64,000 bases of DNA from Rhea pennata (GCF_028389875.1 NC_084678.1:18382899-18446898), one strand, 5' to 3'; numbered from the stretch's first letter, positions 44,451-58,600 are shown. The notes: generated from the letters alone by a model not told the origin. Made by a program: numbers and translations.

Positions 44451-44754
44451 AAACACCACCTGCGTGCCAAGGAACAGCAACAAATTACACCTGCCTCCTG
44501 CCAACCTGGCCACGGGACCAGCTGCCGCCTGCTCCAGCAGCGCCTCCGTGGGAACGGCGGCTCTTTACACAGCCCAGTGCCAGGGCACCACAGACCCGCA
44601 CGCAGCCTCCCCCACGCGCGGCAGTGCCGGCGGAACCCGGGCTCGCACGCGCCTGGGTGACGGCCTCCTGCTGCCAACAGCGGTGCTTGGCCGTCGGCTG
44701 GCACGAGCACGTGCAGGATGTCCCTCCTGCACCCCTGCTTTGCTTTTTCTCATC

Positions 44755-44760
44755 TTTATT
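44755..44760 (-). terminator. Candidate polyadenylation signal of CDH22
   Basis: AATAAA on the minus strand (TTTATT on the plus strand), the canonical signal I noticed downstream of the CDH22 stop. An alternative weaker ATTAAA lies at 45865-45860. Confidence 0.4.
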
Positions 44761-45339
44761 GTTCCTGGAAGCAGCACAATGAGCTGCAGCCAAAGCAGCC
44801 GCAGCAGTGCTCTGACGCAGCCTGGTGACTCTGCGCCTGGCTGGCGGGCTCGGGATCCTACCCGCTTGCCAGGCTGCCAGCTGTGAGGGACTTGCCCGTC
44901 CAGACCAGGGCTCCAGGATGTCCCTTGCCCTGCGGCCAGCGCTGCCCCATCCTGCCTCCTCCCCACATTGCCCCAAGCTGCGGGGGCACGGGAGCCCCTG
45001 GCACTGCAGCTCTGTGCAGCTCCACTCCCTGCACCGACCCTGGGTCTCTCCTCGGTGCTGCGGGACCATCTTCAAGCCCGGCCGCGGCACCACGCCACGG
45101 CGACAGCTAGGACATTGCAGGCTACGTCCCTGGTGCAGGCAGGAGGGAACCCGCTCTAATCACCAGCATCGCTGACAACCAGAAAAAACGGGACAGGAGC
45201 AGGCCATGGAGCCAAGTGGAAGCGAACGCAGCCGCAAGGTGAAGTCCTGGCTGAAGCGGCCTCGAGCTGCTCCCTACAGAGGTGCCCGCAGAGCCGGCAC
45301 CCGGCAGAGACTCTGGCACCAGCCGCTGCCCCGGCACCG

Positions 45340-45565
45340 TGGCTCTGCCTTGCACCACGGCTCTGCCCTAGCACCACGGCTCTGCCCCGTGCCAGGGCTC
45401 TGCCCCAGCACTGCAGCTCCAATCTGCACTGTGGCTCTGCCTTGCACCACGGCTCTGCCCCGTGCCAGGGCTCTGCCCCAGCACTGCGGCTCCAACCTGC
45501 ACTGTGGCTCTGCCTTGCACCACGGCTCTGCCCCGTGCCAGGGCTCTGCCCTGCACCGCGGATCA
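45340..45565. repeat. Minisatellite in the CDH22 3' region
   Basis: Higher-order repeat of about 72 bp, each with CTCTGCCCCGTGCCAGGGC and GCACTGCGGCTCCAACCTGC words, made of about 18-bp sub-units (GCACCACGGCTCTGCC). Confidence 0.85.
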
Positions 45566-46085
45566 CGCTGGTACCCATGCAGAGCAGGATGCTGCGGAGC
45601 CAGCCAGTAGGAGGGGAACAGAGCAAAGCGAAAAGCTTGTTCCCCTCTGCACGGGAAGGTCTGAAGGAAATCAAAGCACTTCCAAAGCTCTGAATCAAGT
45701 GACAAAAACAATTTAGACAACAAAAGGCTCCTGGATTGCTCTTCCTTTCTCGAACTGGGCTCCCTGAATGGATCCATTTAAATGATAACATGGGGGGGGA
45801 GAACCCCCTACGAACTCTCTTGAATTAGATTTTCTCTTTCTTAAATTAATGTGTAGTGCTTTAATGGAGATTGGTATTAAAGAGGTTACGATGGCGACGA
45901 CGGCTCCCTTGGGCGCTGCAGCCCAGCCGAGCTGGTGCTGAGGAGCCCCAAGGAGAGGCTGCGTGGGCAGCACGCCTGCCCCGCTCTCCTGGCCACACTG
46001 CGGCCCCGGGGTGCTGGCCGTGGGTGCCCACGCTGGGGCCCAACCTGGCCCACACCCACACCTCGCTCCGGGGCTGGTCGGGCAG

Positions 46086-46624
46086 CTAGGACTCCTCGCC
46101 CTCCTCCTCACCCCTGCGCCCCGTGTAGAGCGCGGCCAGCTGCCGGAAACGTGGCCCCCAGCCCCCCAGGTAGGAGAAGTCCTGCTCCGAGCTGCTGGAC
46201 CAGGTGTTGATGGAGCTAAGCGAGGGGATGGGGGAGTCCAAGCCCTCGAAGGCATAGGTCTGGAAGGAGTCGTAGGGCGGCACCGAGATGTCCTCATCTG
46301 CCTGTTCCACCTTCTTGCAGATATAATCCTTGAAGAGGGAGAAGTCCAGGTCTGGGTTCTGCACCCACTGTGGGAGCGCGTGGAGCTCAGAGGCCAGGTT
46401 TCCGCTCAGGCCTCCCTCCCTTGGCCCCCCTCCACCGTCACCACCTTTGATCTCACTGAAGTCGTAGAGGCTGCGGAGGGCTGACATGTCATAGGCCTCT
46501 GTGTCCTGCTCACCACCCCCTTCGTCGTTGTATTTGATGACATTGTCCCTCATGTCCTCATCATCCTCAGATGTCAGGTGGCTTTTGTGGTGTCGCTTCA
46601 ACGTGAGGATCAAAAGGACCAGCA
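46086..46624 (-). CDS. CDH22: CDH22 last coding exon, cytoplasmic catenin-binding tail
   Basis: 539 nt from acceptor CCTTCCCAG (46626-46625) to stop TAG at 46088-46086. It starts inside the membrane helix (LVLLILTLKRHHKSH). The juxtamembrane p120-catenin region EDDEDMRDNVIKYNDEGGGE follows, and the beta-catenin-binding end SEQDFSYLGGWGPRFRQLAA. A glycine-rich spacer GGDGGGGPREGG sits between them. The most C-terminal residues GRRGEEEGEES are specific to CDH22-like tails. Confidence 0.97.
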
Positions 46625-49600
46625 CTGGGAAGGGAAGAGACAGTCAGCAGACAGGGTGATGGGCTCATGCAAGCTGCTCTCAGAGGCGCGAGGACGGCCC
46701 ATGCTCGGGCCAGGCACAGAGGCAAAGCAGCCTCTGGCACGGGCAGCCCAGGTGGCCGGCAACGCCGCGGGAAGGAACAGCACAGCCAGCCAGGTCGTGT
46801 CAGCCGGGCTCATTGAGTAGCAGCTGTGCTGTGTCACTAGGTGAGAGAGAGATGGGCCTGGGCTCCAGTGCAGACCAGGAGCTTCCTTTCCATGCAGCAT
46901 GACCACAGAGACAGGAGGGGCAGATGGATGAACGCACGGCTGGACAGACAAACGGCTGGATTCTGTGAAAGATGAATAGGAAAGGGGGTGCATGAATCGC
47001 AGCAGCAGCCAAATGTTAGGAGGGTGATTGTGGAGCAGATGGCACAGAGCCTGAGCCACAGATGTGTCCTGGATCATCATCCATTCATCCCATCACCTTT
47101 AGAGCATCGATGTGCACTTTATTCGTTTGGGCAATTAGGCAGAAATTTGTTTGCATTGCGTTAGAAAATGAAACCAGTGTAAAGTGCATCCTATGGGAAT
47201 GGGTTTTCTAAACGGAGGCACAGCAGGAGACGGGGAGCAAAGACGTGCCAAGGAGAAGAGAGACTTCAGCGAACAACGCACTGGCTTCCACAGATGTCCT
47301 GACAGTCCTCAGGAGCCAGCTGCGAGCCCACACTGATGCCAGAGGACTTTCAGCAGCAGCATCCATCAGCTGCACAGTGCTAAACCTGAGAGCACTGCAG
47401 CACGCACCCTCTCCAAGCCCCCTCCCCTCTCTGCGTGCAAACAAGCCCACACTTCCCCTGCAGCTAAAGGCCCAGCAAACCTGGTGCAAACACCGGTGCA
47501 AACCTGTTAACGGCACCCGGCAGCATCCCCAGGCACAGAGAGCTTCCCTGCACAGGGCTGGTCAGCCCCCAACAGCTGGTTGCACGCTCCCAGCAGACCC
47601 CGGGCATGTTTCCTCAACCTACCCTCGCAGGTGCTAGAACAACCCTGCTCCTTACTCATGCACGCTCTGACGTTGACCCTCGCAGGCCTCTGAGCTAAGA
47701 GCACCACTGCATGACCACCCATCCCACATTTGCCACCCCTGGCCACGGTGCCCCAGCCCTTGGGATGCATGCACATCCCTCACCTGCAGTGAGGCACACT
47801 GCTGCAAGCACTCTGCCCACAAGCAGTGCTCAGCCTCCTGCCTGTGGAAGGCCAGGAGCAACCACTAGCTCTCCATCCTTCGTGTGGGAAGCCCATTACC
47901 CACTGTACGGGGAATTGTCCTGATTCAGAGGTGTTGCTGAGCCCAGCCCACTGGGGTCTTGGCTTAGGACAAACATGGAAAGGCCCCCAACAGCCAGGTC
48001 CCACCTGCAGCCTGCAGCTGGGGTCAGGTTTGCTGCCCCACGCTCTGCAGACAGCTCTGGGCAAGGTGTCAGGTGGCCAAGGGGCTTCTACCAAGCCTGG
48101 AGCCACTGCCTCTGCTCATGTGCATGACTGATGATAAAGGGAGGAGACTGGGACGAGGCAAGGGAAGAGGAGGGAGGCAGGCGGGCACTCACCGACCAGA
48201 ATGAGGACGCAGACCAGCAGAGCGATGAGTGCGCCAGGGCTCAGCGTGGCAGACATGATGTAGGCTGTGCTGTTGCAGGACTGGATGGCCCCGCTGCTGT
48301 CGCAGCCACACACGTGGATGGTCAGAGTCCCTGTGCTGCTGAGGGCCGGGTGGCCGCTGTCCACCACCAGGATGGGCAGCAAATACACGTCTTGCTCTTG
48401 GCGATTGAAGCCCACGCTTTGCGTGTGCACCGCGGCCGTGTTGTCTGCAGGGAGCAAGCAAACCCACAGCAAAGTCACTCCTAGGGACAGCAAGCAGGAC
48501 TAAGCCCCTCAGCCCTGCTTCCAGGACAGGGCACTCCCAAGCTCCTCTGTGCCGGAGGCACCACTCCCAGGCGCTGGAGGCTGCGGCTGCTCTACAGCCC
48601 CTGAGCCACACTGCACGGCCCCAGCGACCGCCAGCTGACCGTGTGGGAGCACAGACCGGGCTGCCCTCTCCGCACGGCAGGGGCAGAGCTGGGACACTCT
48701 GCGGCAGCCCCTCGTGGCTGGCCAGCCCCGCGCTGTCCCGGGGTTCCCAACGGCCAGCCTGGAGTCCTGCTCACCACGGGGCATCTGGACGTGGGGCCTG
48801 AAACCCGCTGGCAAAACACAGCAGGAGCAGAGAGGGGAAACCCCAAACCCAGCAGGGAGCCAGCACGGGAACGGAGCGCAGCCGCAGAGCGCGGGCCCCC
48901 ACTGGAGCTGCTTGGCCGGACGGGCTGAGTCGCCAGGAGCCATTGCTGCCCCAGTCCCGGTGCTGGGGTGAGGGGCTGCCTGCCTCGGGTGCCCCTTAGC
49001 AACCGAGGAGCTGGCAGAGCACCCTGGGGGCTCCCAGCCCACTGAGCTGGCGGTGCCCCAGCTCCATGCAGACCCCGCTGCTGCAGGGGTGCAGCCCGAG
49101 CAGCAGCACAGCGGAGGGAAGGCGCTGGAAGCCAGCCTCGCTCCCTGCCCACGGGAGAATGAAAAGGAGCAGGAGCAGCAGCTCAGCAGCTGCAGCCAGA
49201 CATCAGAGCCACTGCTGGCTCTCTGCAGCCTTTAGCTGATAAAACACAGGGCAGCCGGGCTCTGCGACACAGTGGGCATATGACGCGAGCTGGGAGGGAA
49301 GCAGGAGGCAGGTGCCTGCGGAGTGGCCGGACAGGAAGAGCAACGGCCAGCGGGGAAGCGTGGCCAACCTCAGATGCGGAGCAGCCGCAAAGGTGTGTGT
49401 GGTGCCAGCCCGGCGAGCTCCAGCGCTGACCAGGGCCAGGGCCAGCTGTGAGCGACACAGAGCACCTGCCCATGCCCAAAGGGGAGGCAGCGGTGCACGG
49501 CTTGTGCCCAGAGCAAGCCCTGGGGCTGAACGCCAGGCCATTGCTTCCTGTCATCAGGTTTCCGCTTGCTGCTTCAGCCCAGCCATTTTCTGCGTTGTCT

Positions 49601-52600
49601 AGATGCTACTGCACTGCAGGGCAGAGCCGAGCCCCTGGCACCTCAGCTGGGGAAGCTGGGGTTTTAACATGAAGGAGACAGCAGGACACCTCCCTTCCAC
49701 CAAATGGGTAAGGTTGGCAGGGACCTCTGGAGATCATCTCATCCAACCTCCCTGTTCAAGCAGGGTCTCCTAGAGCACGTTAGACGAGATTGCATCCAGG
49801 CGGGTTTCGAATATCTCCAGAGAAGGAGACTCCACCACCTCTCTGGGCAACCTGTTGCAAACCTGTTCCAGTTCAGCTGAGAGCACGGGTTGTGCCCGGA
49901 GGAGCTCGTGCTCCAGCGCAGCGAAGAGGCCAGCCCACCAGCCGAGGGAGCGTGCACAAGGCTACGCCAACACTCGGGGGCTGCCCTGAACCCCACGTGG
50001 CCAGCGTTCAAACCTCAGTCTTGTTCGTGCATATAGAGCTGTGCTGCAAGTCACGAGAAAATCTCCTCCTGTGGATGTAGCATCTTTTACCCTTTAAGGG
50101 GATTTTCCAGGCCACCTCCCTTGTCCCTGCTCACAGCAGCAGACCTCTGGCAGGCAACAGCCACAGGAGCACAGATCAAAAGGCAGCAGTAGGGCAAATG
50201 CTTGCAAGAATCGATCTAGGGACATTTTGCCTCAGAAGAGATATTGCATCAGCGTGCCTGCAAGGCCGCAGCTCCCAGCTCTGCCCCACGCGCCCCAAGA
50301 CAGGCACAATGGGGGCTGCCAACAGCAGAGCACCATCTTTCTGCACCCCTGCAAACGCTGCCTGGTGTCTCTGTACATGTGGCAGGGACTGTGGGCAGCT
50401 GCCCCTTCTCACGGGACATCCATCGCCAGGGCCGAGCCCCCGGCCGCGTGCAGAGGCCCGTCGTGGAGCGCATGGGGAGCGCTGGCTCCGGAGCAGCGGG
50501 GAGGCTGGAGCCAGCGGCCGCCTGCCGGCAGCGGCGTCTGCTGGGAAGCCACCTGCTCCCTACCACGGATAAGGGAGGAAAGAGAAATGTTTATGGTTAT
50601 GCTAATCACTTGCACAAAGGTAACAAGGTCTCATTCAGTGCTGCCGCTTCAGCTTGCTGCAGCATAGCGGGGAGATATAAATAAAGTTAATAGCACCTTC
50701 TCAGTGAGGGGCCAGGACTAACTCCACCCTAGCCCAGCTGAGCGTGACCCTTGGGCACGTGAGCCCAGCGGAGACACAGCCACAGGCCAAACGGGCTCCA
50801 GCCCTCTGGTGGGGATGCCTCCTGCCCCTACGTTGCACGAGCTGAACAGCCTGGGACCGCACATCCGGTCCTGCTGGAGGATCCCACATCTGCTGCCAGC
50901 CCCTTCCTGAGCCATCTGCGGCTGCTGGTCTTCCTTGGGCTCCGTTTCCATGCCTGGGAGCTGTTCCGGTCTCTCAGGTATTAGCTCTGTGTAAACGTGC
51001 ACACAGAGCCCGCGCCTCGCGCTTCTGGAGCGCAGCAGAACGCTGCAACTCCCTTTCTGTTTGCAGTCGGCTCCGGCTCCGTTTGGAGAGGAAGACCTGC
51101 CACAAGGCACGCAGATTTCAGAAACCACCTCTAGAAATCGAAGGGAAACACTACGTACAAATGGCAGAGAGGCAGCCACTAACCTGGGCTCAGGTACTGC
51201 TGGCACTGCTCAGGCAGCATGTCGCACCGCTGAGCCCCTCACCCTCCAGCAAGGAGAGGAGGACGATTCTCACTGCTGATCCCACAGAGTCAAAGTAAAG
51301 CAGCCAGTATTTAAACACGAGCAGCAGCATGACAGACAGCTCTGGGGAACCTCAGCCCAGGAAGGGCTGAGATCTTGCTGTTACCCAAAGCTCAGTGCTA
51401 GGGGGAGAGACAGAAATCACAGGTACAAAACACTATTTCAACGCCGCAGAACACTTTCTCTCCTGAACAGGGTTATGTCAACACTTCCTGCAGAAAGAGC
51501 AGCAACAGCAGTTTCAAACTTACACCAAAAACATCGCTCACCAGCGCTGGATAACCAGGACAAGTCTCATGGACACCAGCCCCACACGGCCCCGGGCCCA
51601 AAGCGGCCCCCACTGTGTCCTCAGCCCCTGGGCACTCTGGGCAACCTGGTTTCCCTCTCTGGCATTTACGCCTCTGTTACTTACAAACTTTTCCCCTGTT
51701 CCCTTCTGGGCTGCGCACACAAGAATGAGACACTCCAGAAAAAACAGTGCTGCTGCCGTGCCATGCAGTCTGTTTGAACAGAGACAGGAAATATGTTTTG
51801 CCCGGATCTGCGAAAATTTATCCTGGAAAATGTATTCAAAGCAACTGCCTACAGACCAGTGTAATTTCTCAGTTGCTTTTGTACAGGCACTGACTCAAGG
51901 AAGCTCCTTCCAGGCTCTGTGTCCTGGGGCACTTTCTTTCACACCAGCAGGCTCAGAGTCCTTGCAAAGACAAGCCAGAAAGGCCCTGGCCCTGCAGCTT
52001 CTCTGTCCCCTCCTTGGTAGCAGCTTTCTGCCAAGCCCAGTTTTTGGGCCACGAAGCCGAGAGCAACGTTTCCCTGAGGTAGCATGGAAATTGCAACAGA
52101 TGTTGAAATCAGCATATTGATCAACAGCTTTTCTGTATGGAGGAGTTTGGATCTCTTCCACGCTTATGTGTTTTCCTGTCCAGTCTGTGTGAGGCCACAC
52201 TTTGAACTACCATCACATCACTCTGAAGGTTGCACTGCATTTGCACTGTGGCACACAAGCCAAGCCATTTACCGTCAATGCCACCTTGCTAGACAAGCTG
52301 ACATTTTATATTCCTCCACAGATTTCCTGCGCCTCTCCCTGACCACGCAGTGATTTTATCCTGTGTCACATCATATCATTTCATGCAAAGGACAGGAAAC
52401 GACATTCTGTCTCCTCGAGGAGCAATTCACAAGGCAAGATAGAAACCAACAGGAGCCAAGTGTGCAGGGACCAGCCAATATCGCTGTGAGGAAAGTTTGG
52501 GAATGCAATATACTCTGGTGGAAACTAGGAATAATAAAATAATTAAGTGTCTCAAGCTCCCTCTCTCTCCAAAGAGGCTCTTGGCAGCTTCAAAGACAGA

Positions 52601-55600
52601 GCTAATAAATCCTTCTCATAACTCAATCTCAAACAGCACTAGGAAAGCAGAAGGGAGCAATCTACCTCCAGTCTGGATTTCAATATCCCAGCCCTCTCCT
52701 GTACTCCCAGAGCCACAGCAAGCATCTGCCTTTGATGGCTCCAGCAGCTGCTCTGCAGCTTGAGCAGCCCTGGACATGCCGGCTCATTAGTGTGCGGCTC
52801 TGGGCCAGGCCCACAGCCACGCCGCTGCTGGAGCTGCCTGCTGCCACCAAGGTCTTGCTCCCTCCCCAGCCCCACGCTAAGGGCAGGCAGTGTGAGAGGA
52901 GTTTGGGCCTTCTCCCTTTGCCTCCTCCTCGCCCCAGGTTCTCCATGTGCCAGGGCACAGTGCTCCTGCTGCTGCTTTTGCCTCTTGCTCAGCCCTGGGA
53001 AGATCCATTTCACCCCACGGCAGATCAGCATCCGCACTGTTCACATGGAGAACGGCATCCCTGTGGTGGCTGGAGGAAGCTTCTGCTATCCTCAGGCATG
53101 CCTCAAATCCTCGTGTTCTGCCCGAGATTCTTCAGATTTTCACACATTACATGCTCTTAATGAGACCTGTGGAGAGTTCAGACATCTTCCTTCCTAGCCC
53201 TTGAGCTCTGGAGTCAGCAGCTTCCATGTGTCGCTCCGTATTACCCACCAACCATTCCAGGTTGCAGAGCTTAGTTTCTTTCTACCATCGCTTCTAACAC
53301 AATTAGGATTTCTTGAAGAACATGATTTTGGACTTTAATTACCTTTGATGCTTCTTTAATTGTTTTTCTCAGGCCAGAAAGACCCAGAAAAGGGGAAGTT
53401 AGGGGTGAATACTTTTAGAAAGGCACCAGTTGGAACCAGGCAAGGTCAGCTTTCCCCATCTCTTCCTTTAGGCATTTCATTTGCTGGGTATCTTCCTTCT
53501 GGAGCTGGTCCATTGCTATCACACGTAACTTTTTATTCCTTGTCCGATGAATTAACGAGTACCTGAGCGCTCCCTCAGACAGAGCAGAAGCAAAGGAGGA
53601 AAGATGCAAGTAGGAAATAGCACTGTCTCTAAAAGCTGACTCCTGCGAAGTGCTTCAGCTATAATTCAGCTAACGCGAAGCCTCCTGCAGAGCCACCTTT
53701 CACTCCTACGTCTCTGACCAGGAGTGCGAGAGCCGAGGCAGCTCTTGGCAGCCACGGAGCACTGCATGCCACAGGAAACCGGGAGATGACGGACCAGAAG
53801 AGCGTCGAGGAGAGAGGTGATGGAAGCGAGCCATACTGTTCCATGGGAAAAGGAGCATCAACAGGGCATGCTGACCCATGGGCATGGGCACACGCCTGGG
53901 CCCATGCCAGCATGGCACTACACCTAGACTTTGAATTGAGATTAGCGGTGAAATCAATACATGTACTGCATGCGTATTGTACATAAAAACCTCTTATAGT
54001 GCCTCTTGCCAACGTTCCTCGCCATTGACCAGCGCTCAGCAGTGCCTTGGATTTCCCTGCACCTTTATTGCCTCGATCAGGAAACTGCTGGGGAACCCCT
54101 GCTCAGACATGGAGTAATAAACGCTCTGTATCAGCTATAGCATGCCTCGTGCTCATACATCTGCCCTGCCGGGGGCCAGGCAGTGCTCCTGCCTCCTCCT
54201 TACGCAAGCAGAGCTGCATGCCCTTGCAAGGATCGTCTCGCGCTCTGCACAGCTCAGACCGCAGAAGGGCCTGGCCCAGCAGGGCTCGGCCAAGGGGCAG
54301 CATCGCGGCCCCAGGCTCCGCAGACCTGTTCTGCGGCCACTGACACGTCCCCAAGAGGATGAGGTCCCTGTTGTGCTGAGGATGCACTGCCCTGCTGAGG
54401 AGCTTTCTGCTGCCTTGCAGGAACTGGGGAAGTAGGTGCAAAGGAAAAAAGGATTTAAGCGGGAGTTTAGCGAATCCATCTGTGCTGACATCCATCAGTG
54501 TCACTCCTTGGCTGCAAAAGCAATATTTATAAATCATGTTTCAAAACTGGCTACAAATTTGTACAAAGAAACAGATGGGCTGGCGGTAGCAGTTTGTCAC
54601 CACTGATATTTATATGGAGAAGGAGAGAGAAGTGCAAGAGGGGCGAACAATGAGAGGGAGGCAAGGGGCGGACAGAGGGGGATGTAGCAAGGAATGAGCT
54701 AGAGCAGGGGGCGAAGGTGAGGAGTGCTGCCAGTACACACGATGCACTGGGGAAGAGGAAAAAAAAAATCAAAGGGAGATGATACTAAAGCACGCTCTCA
54801 CAGCAGAGGTGAGGGGTGCCTCTACCTGCACAAGCAGCCTCCTCCCCTTGCTACTGCAGATGGCATTGCTCGGCATTTGGGAGGGTCTGCAAACATCCAG
54901 GGAATGGCCTTGCAGCAACAGGATTTGTTTTACCCAGAGCGGAAGGCAGGAGGTGATGCCAGCTTTTACTCATTTTATTCAGTGTTGCACCATATGCGAT
55001 GCTGGCGGGATTGTTTAGCACGGAGGATTACTGTGCGTGCACGCGTGGGGAGCCTCAGTGCAGCAGCGTGGGGAGACGTCAGAGCGCAAGCCCCAGTCCG
55101 GCGCCCTCCGCGGCGCACGCGCTCAGATGCCCATGACGGACCCTGGCATGCACAAGCAGGCAGGCGATTCCCAAACACCGCAGGCGGTGAAGCCTGCAGT
55201 CCCTGTGGGACTGCGGCAAAGGGCAGTGCCCGCATCCTGCTGGGGCTTGGGGGGCAGGTCCCCACGGATGCGGGGGCAGCTGGGTGCTCAAGAAGCTTCT
55301 CGTAAAGCCCCTCAAAGGAAGGGAAGGAAGTTAATCACTGGGCGTGGTGCAAAATCTTGCAAGGATTAAAGCATGCTTACAGGATAAGAAGCAAAGGTCT
55401 CATGAACAGCTGCCCCACGGGTGCAGAGGAGGAACTCGGGTCAGGGACAACTGCGCTTTTCAGGGCACAAAGTAATGTCAGTCTTTCTACAATAACATCT
55501 GAGGTTTTTTTCTGCAAGTCTCATTTTGACTATCCCTAACGATGCTGAGCCCAATCTAAAAAAGCAGGATGTTATGTCAGCAGAGAGCTCCTCTGATAAG

Positions 55601-58600
55601 CTCAAAAGAAAATAGATCAGGCTTTTGACAGATGAAGCTGCACAACAGAGACAAAAATCTGGCCTCAGAAAAAACCCAAAAGTGCATTTCCATGTGGTCT
55701 GCTGGCTTCAGTCCAGGGTGGCCCCTTGGCTGGAGAAGGTCCCTTTATCTGCAAGGGTTCCTGTTGTACGCGCCCCTGTAGCCAGCACCTAGATTCATCA
55801 GAAACGCCAGCTAGGAAGAGAAAGCCGGCAGACAACCAACTTCCCGAGCCGTCACCGCTGCACAAGTACAGCCTGACCGCGTGGTGCTCAAAGCCAGATA
55901 AAAGCCGGAGCCCGGCAGCCCACGAACCCCACGTCACGCCGGGCGCCGGCACAGCCCTGCGGCTGGAAGTGCCCCGAGCAGCCCACGTGGCCCGGGAGCG
56001 GGTGGCCCTGCCCGGCCCCCAAGGACGCGGCTGGCTCGGGGGAAACGCGGGAGCCTCCGAACGCCCGATGGAGACGTCGGCTCTGCCCTCGCACCCTGGG
56101 ATGTCCCGCCTGGCCCCGAGCGCGGCCGCAAGACGCCGCTGGCACCTCCCAGCCGCCGCGGGTCCCGGCCGAGGAGAGCGTTCGCCTGCAAACCCGTGTT
56201 GCCCTGCCCGCGGGCAGCTTAGAGGCTTCGCACCAGCGAAGGCGCCGAGCGCCCTGCAAACGCTGAGGGCGGCGCCAGGCGAGGCCTCGAGCTGCCTGCG
56301 GCGGAGCCAGGAGCCAGCGGAGCTCCCGCCAGGGAGTCTGGGGTGGCGGGAGGAGGGGAAGGGGGCTGGTGGCGCGCCCCGGGGCGGCGGGAGAAGGGGA
56401 AGGGGGCTGGTGGCGCGCCCTGGGGCGGCGGGAGAAGGGGAAGGGGGCTGGCGGGAGGAGGGGAAGGGGGCCGGCGGGAGAAGGGGGCCGGCGGCGCGCC
56501 CCGGGGCGGCGGGAGAAGGAGAAGGGGGCCGGCGGCGCGCCCCGGGGCGGCGGGAGAAGGGGAAGGGGGCCGGCGGCGCACCCCGGCACAGAGCGAGGCG
56601 CCGGGCGGGGGGCCGGGGCCCGGCTGCGGCGCCAGGACTCACCCTTGACGTCGAGCAGGGAGAAGTGGGGGTTGCGGGAGGCTTCGGGCGCCAGCGCGAA
56701 GTAGAAGCGGTGGCCGCCCTGGGGCTCATCGCGGTCCACGACGCTGACGGTCTGGATGAGCTGCAGGGAGAGCGCGGCGGTGAGGAGTGGGGCTGCCGCC
56801 GGCCCGGCAGCGGCCCCCAGCCCGCGGCCCCGCGCCGGACGGCCGCCCAGCGCTGCGCGCTACCTGTCCTGGCTTGGCATCCTCGCACACGGCGGCCTCG
56901 TAGGGGGTGGCGAGCTCGGGCGGGTTGTCGTTCACGTCCAGGATGCGGATGCGGAGAGAGGCTCTCGACACCTGCGAGTGGTTATCTGAGAGGGGAAAGC
57001 AGCGACGCGTCAGCGGGAGGCACCGGCGGCACGGGGCCGAGGGCCCGGCCCCGCGGCCGCTCCCCAGCGCCCGTCACGGGGCGGCTCCCCTCCTGCCCCT
57101 TCCAGCATCGCTGACGCCCGGCACTCGCCCTCGCTCCCTCCCAGTGACAGGGCTAAAACGTGACGCGTCCCGGAGCACCGAGGTCAGAGGCGCAGCCGCT
57201 GCATCTCCTGCGACTCTTCGGTGAGGCACGTGGAGGTTTCTTCTCACGCTCTGCTTAGAGGTTCCTCAAATGCACTCTTTACAGACTTACCTCTTCCTTT
57301 GAGCCCACTACCTGGATTTATAGGTGGAAAGTATGAAACACAGTTGGGTGGGGTTTTTTTGGGAAAAAAAAAAAACAAAAAAACTCCCAAACATCTCTGA
57401 AATATGTTTTCTGTAACTTGAGTGGCATAAACCGAATTTACAATGGTCAGGAGAGCAATTAAGATTTTGTCGGAGTACATCCGTGATGAAGTGCATGACT
57501 CAACAGCAATACAAACATCAGTAAATTCAAAGAGCTCCGACACACACTCCGTCTTTGTGAAGCGCCACTACACGTGCAGATGCACACGCACCCGCGTCCA
57601 TCCCGCAGGCGCGCTCTGGCAGGAGAGCGGCAGCCTGCGCGGGCGAGCGCATGCAAAGCGCAGCCCCAGCCTCCGGGAGAGGCTGAAGAAAACAGACCGA
57701 GCACCCGGCCAGCAGACGGGCGGAAGGTTGCATGTGCCCAGCTAAGTGCAATTAGATTAGTTTAAAAGAAAAGAGGATAAGAAAAAAGAAAAAAAGAAGA
57801 GGGCATTTTCTTCCATTGCAGCATCTCTCTTCGGTATTCCAGCTAAGCTGACTGACATGCAAATTAGTTTAATTATTTCTTCTTCTAAAATAAATTATAT
57901 TTTGCAGTGGCTGCAATATGTTGTGTCAGGCAAAATTACATTCAATATTTTTAAACTAATTGATGTCAGCCTTGAGAAAACCTGATTGACAGGAGCGAGG
58001 AAACTAGGCTGCTACCTAAATGCTTTCCTAAATTAAAATTAAACATGCCGTTTTTCTGCATTTCCTCCAGGAGCTGGAATGCTATTAATCTGCAAAGACT
58101 GAGGAAAGACATGGAAAATGCAGAGAACAAAGGGAGACGCTGGAAGCAGGGCGGCGGGTGCAGGAGTGACAGCCCAGCGGGAATCGCTGCAGCACTCCGG
58201 AGCCTGCAGGGACGGAGGTTGGCCCCATCGCTTCCACACGGCGGCACCTCTGCCTGCCCCGGACACGAGCAGCCGCCCCAGAGCCAGGCTGGACCGCTGG
58301 GAGCCGCACAGAGCGGGGACGGCCGCCGCCACGACCTGCCCCGCGGCAGGGGAAAGCCGAGGTGCCGCGCACCCCCCTGCCCCGCGCTCCCCCCCGCCCC
58401 GCGCACTGCAGCTAGGACACGAACGTGCCAGCTGAATCTTCAGCTGCGTTCCCACATACTCTGTGTGAATTTCGTTAACCGTGAACGCGATCAGAACAGG
58501 GCACAGTCCCCGGCTGAAACACTCGACGCAGGATTGCAGCACTTCGCTTCGCCCTCTCCAGTTCCCCACCCAGCAGCCGCTGCTGGTAAAGGCTGAGGTT

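Larger units (their letters stand above)
44740..46085 (-). other. CDH22: Probable CDH22 3'UTR
   Basis: Sequence after the stop codon on the minus strand. It contains ATTAAA (45865-45860) and, about 1.3 kb downstream of the stop, a canonical AATAAA at 44760-44755 in the context GAACAATAAAGATG. A GC-rich minisatellite at 45340-45565 would be part of the transcript if the distal signal is used. Confidence 0.45.
48445..56642 (-). other. CDH22 intron (8.2 kb)
   Basis: Bounded by the EC5 exons. It holds a CR1 fragment (49707-49875), a purine-rich stretch (about 54600-54720) and the minisatellite at 56335-56585. Otherwise no recognisable gene. Confidence 0.7.
55900..57130. promoter_or_regulatory. 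CpG-rich stretch over two CDH22 exons
   Basis: High CpG density around exons 56643-56760 and 56864-56985, including the intervening 103-bp intron. It could be an intragenic CpG island, or a plain effect of local GC content. Confidence 0.4.

Noticed and set aside
55665-57114. 407- and 462-codon frames on both strands
   Set aside because: Shadow frames over the CDH22 exons and the purine-rich minisatellite; the real exons are defined by splice sites and cadherin motifs in another frame.
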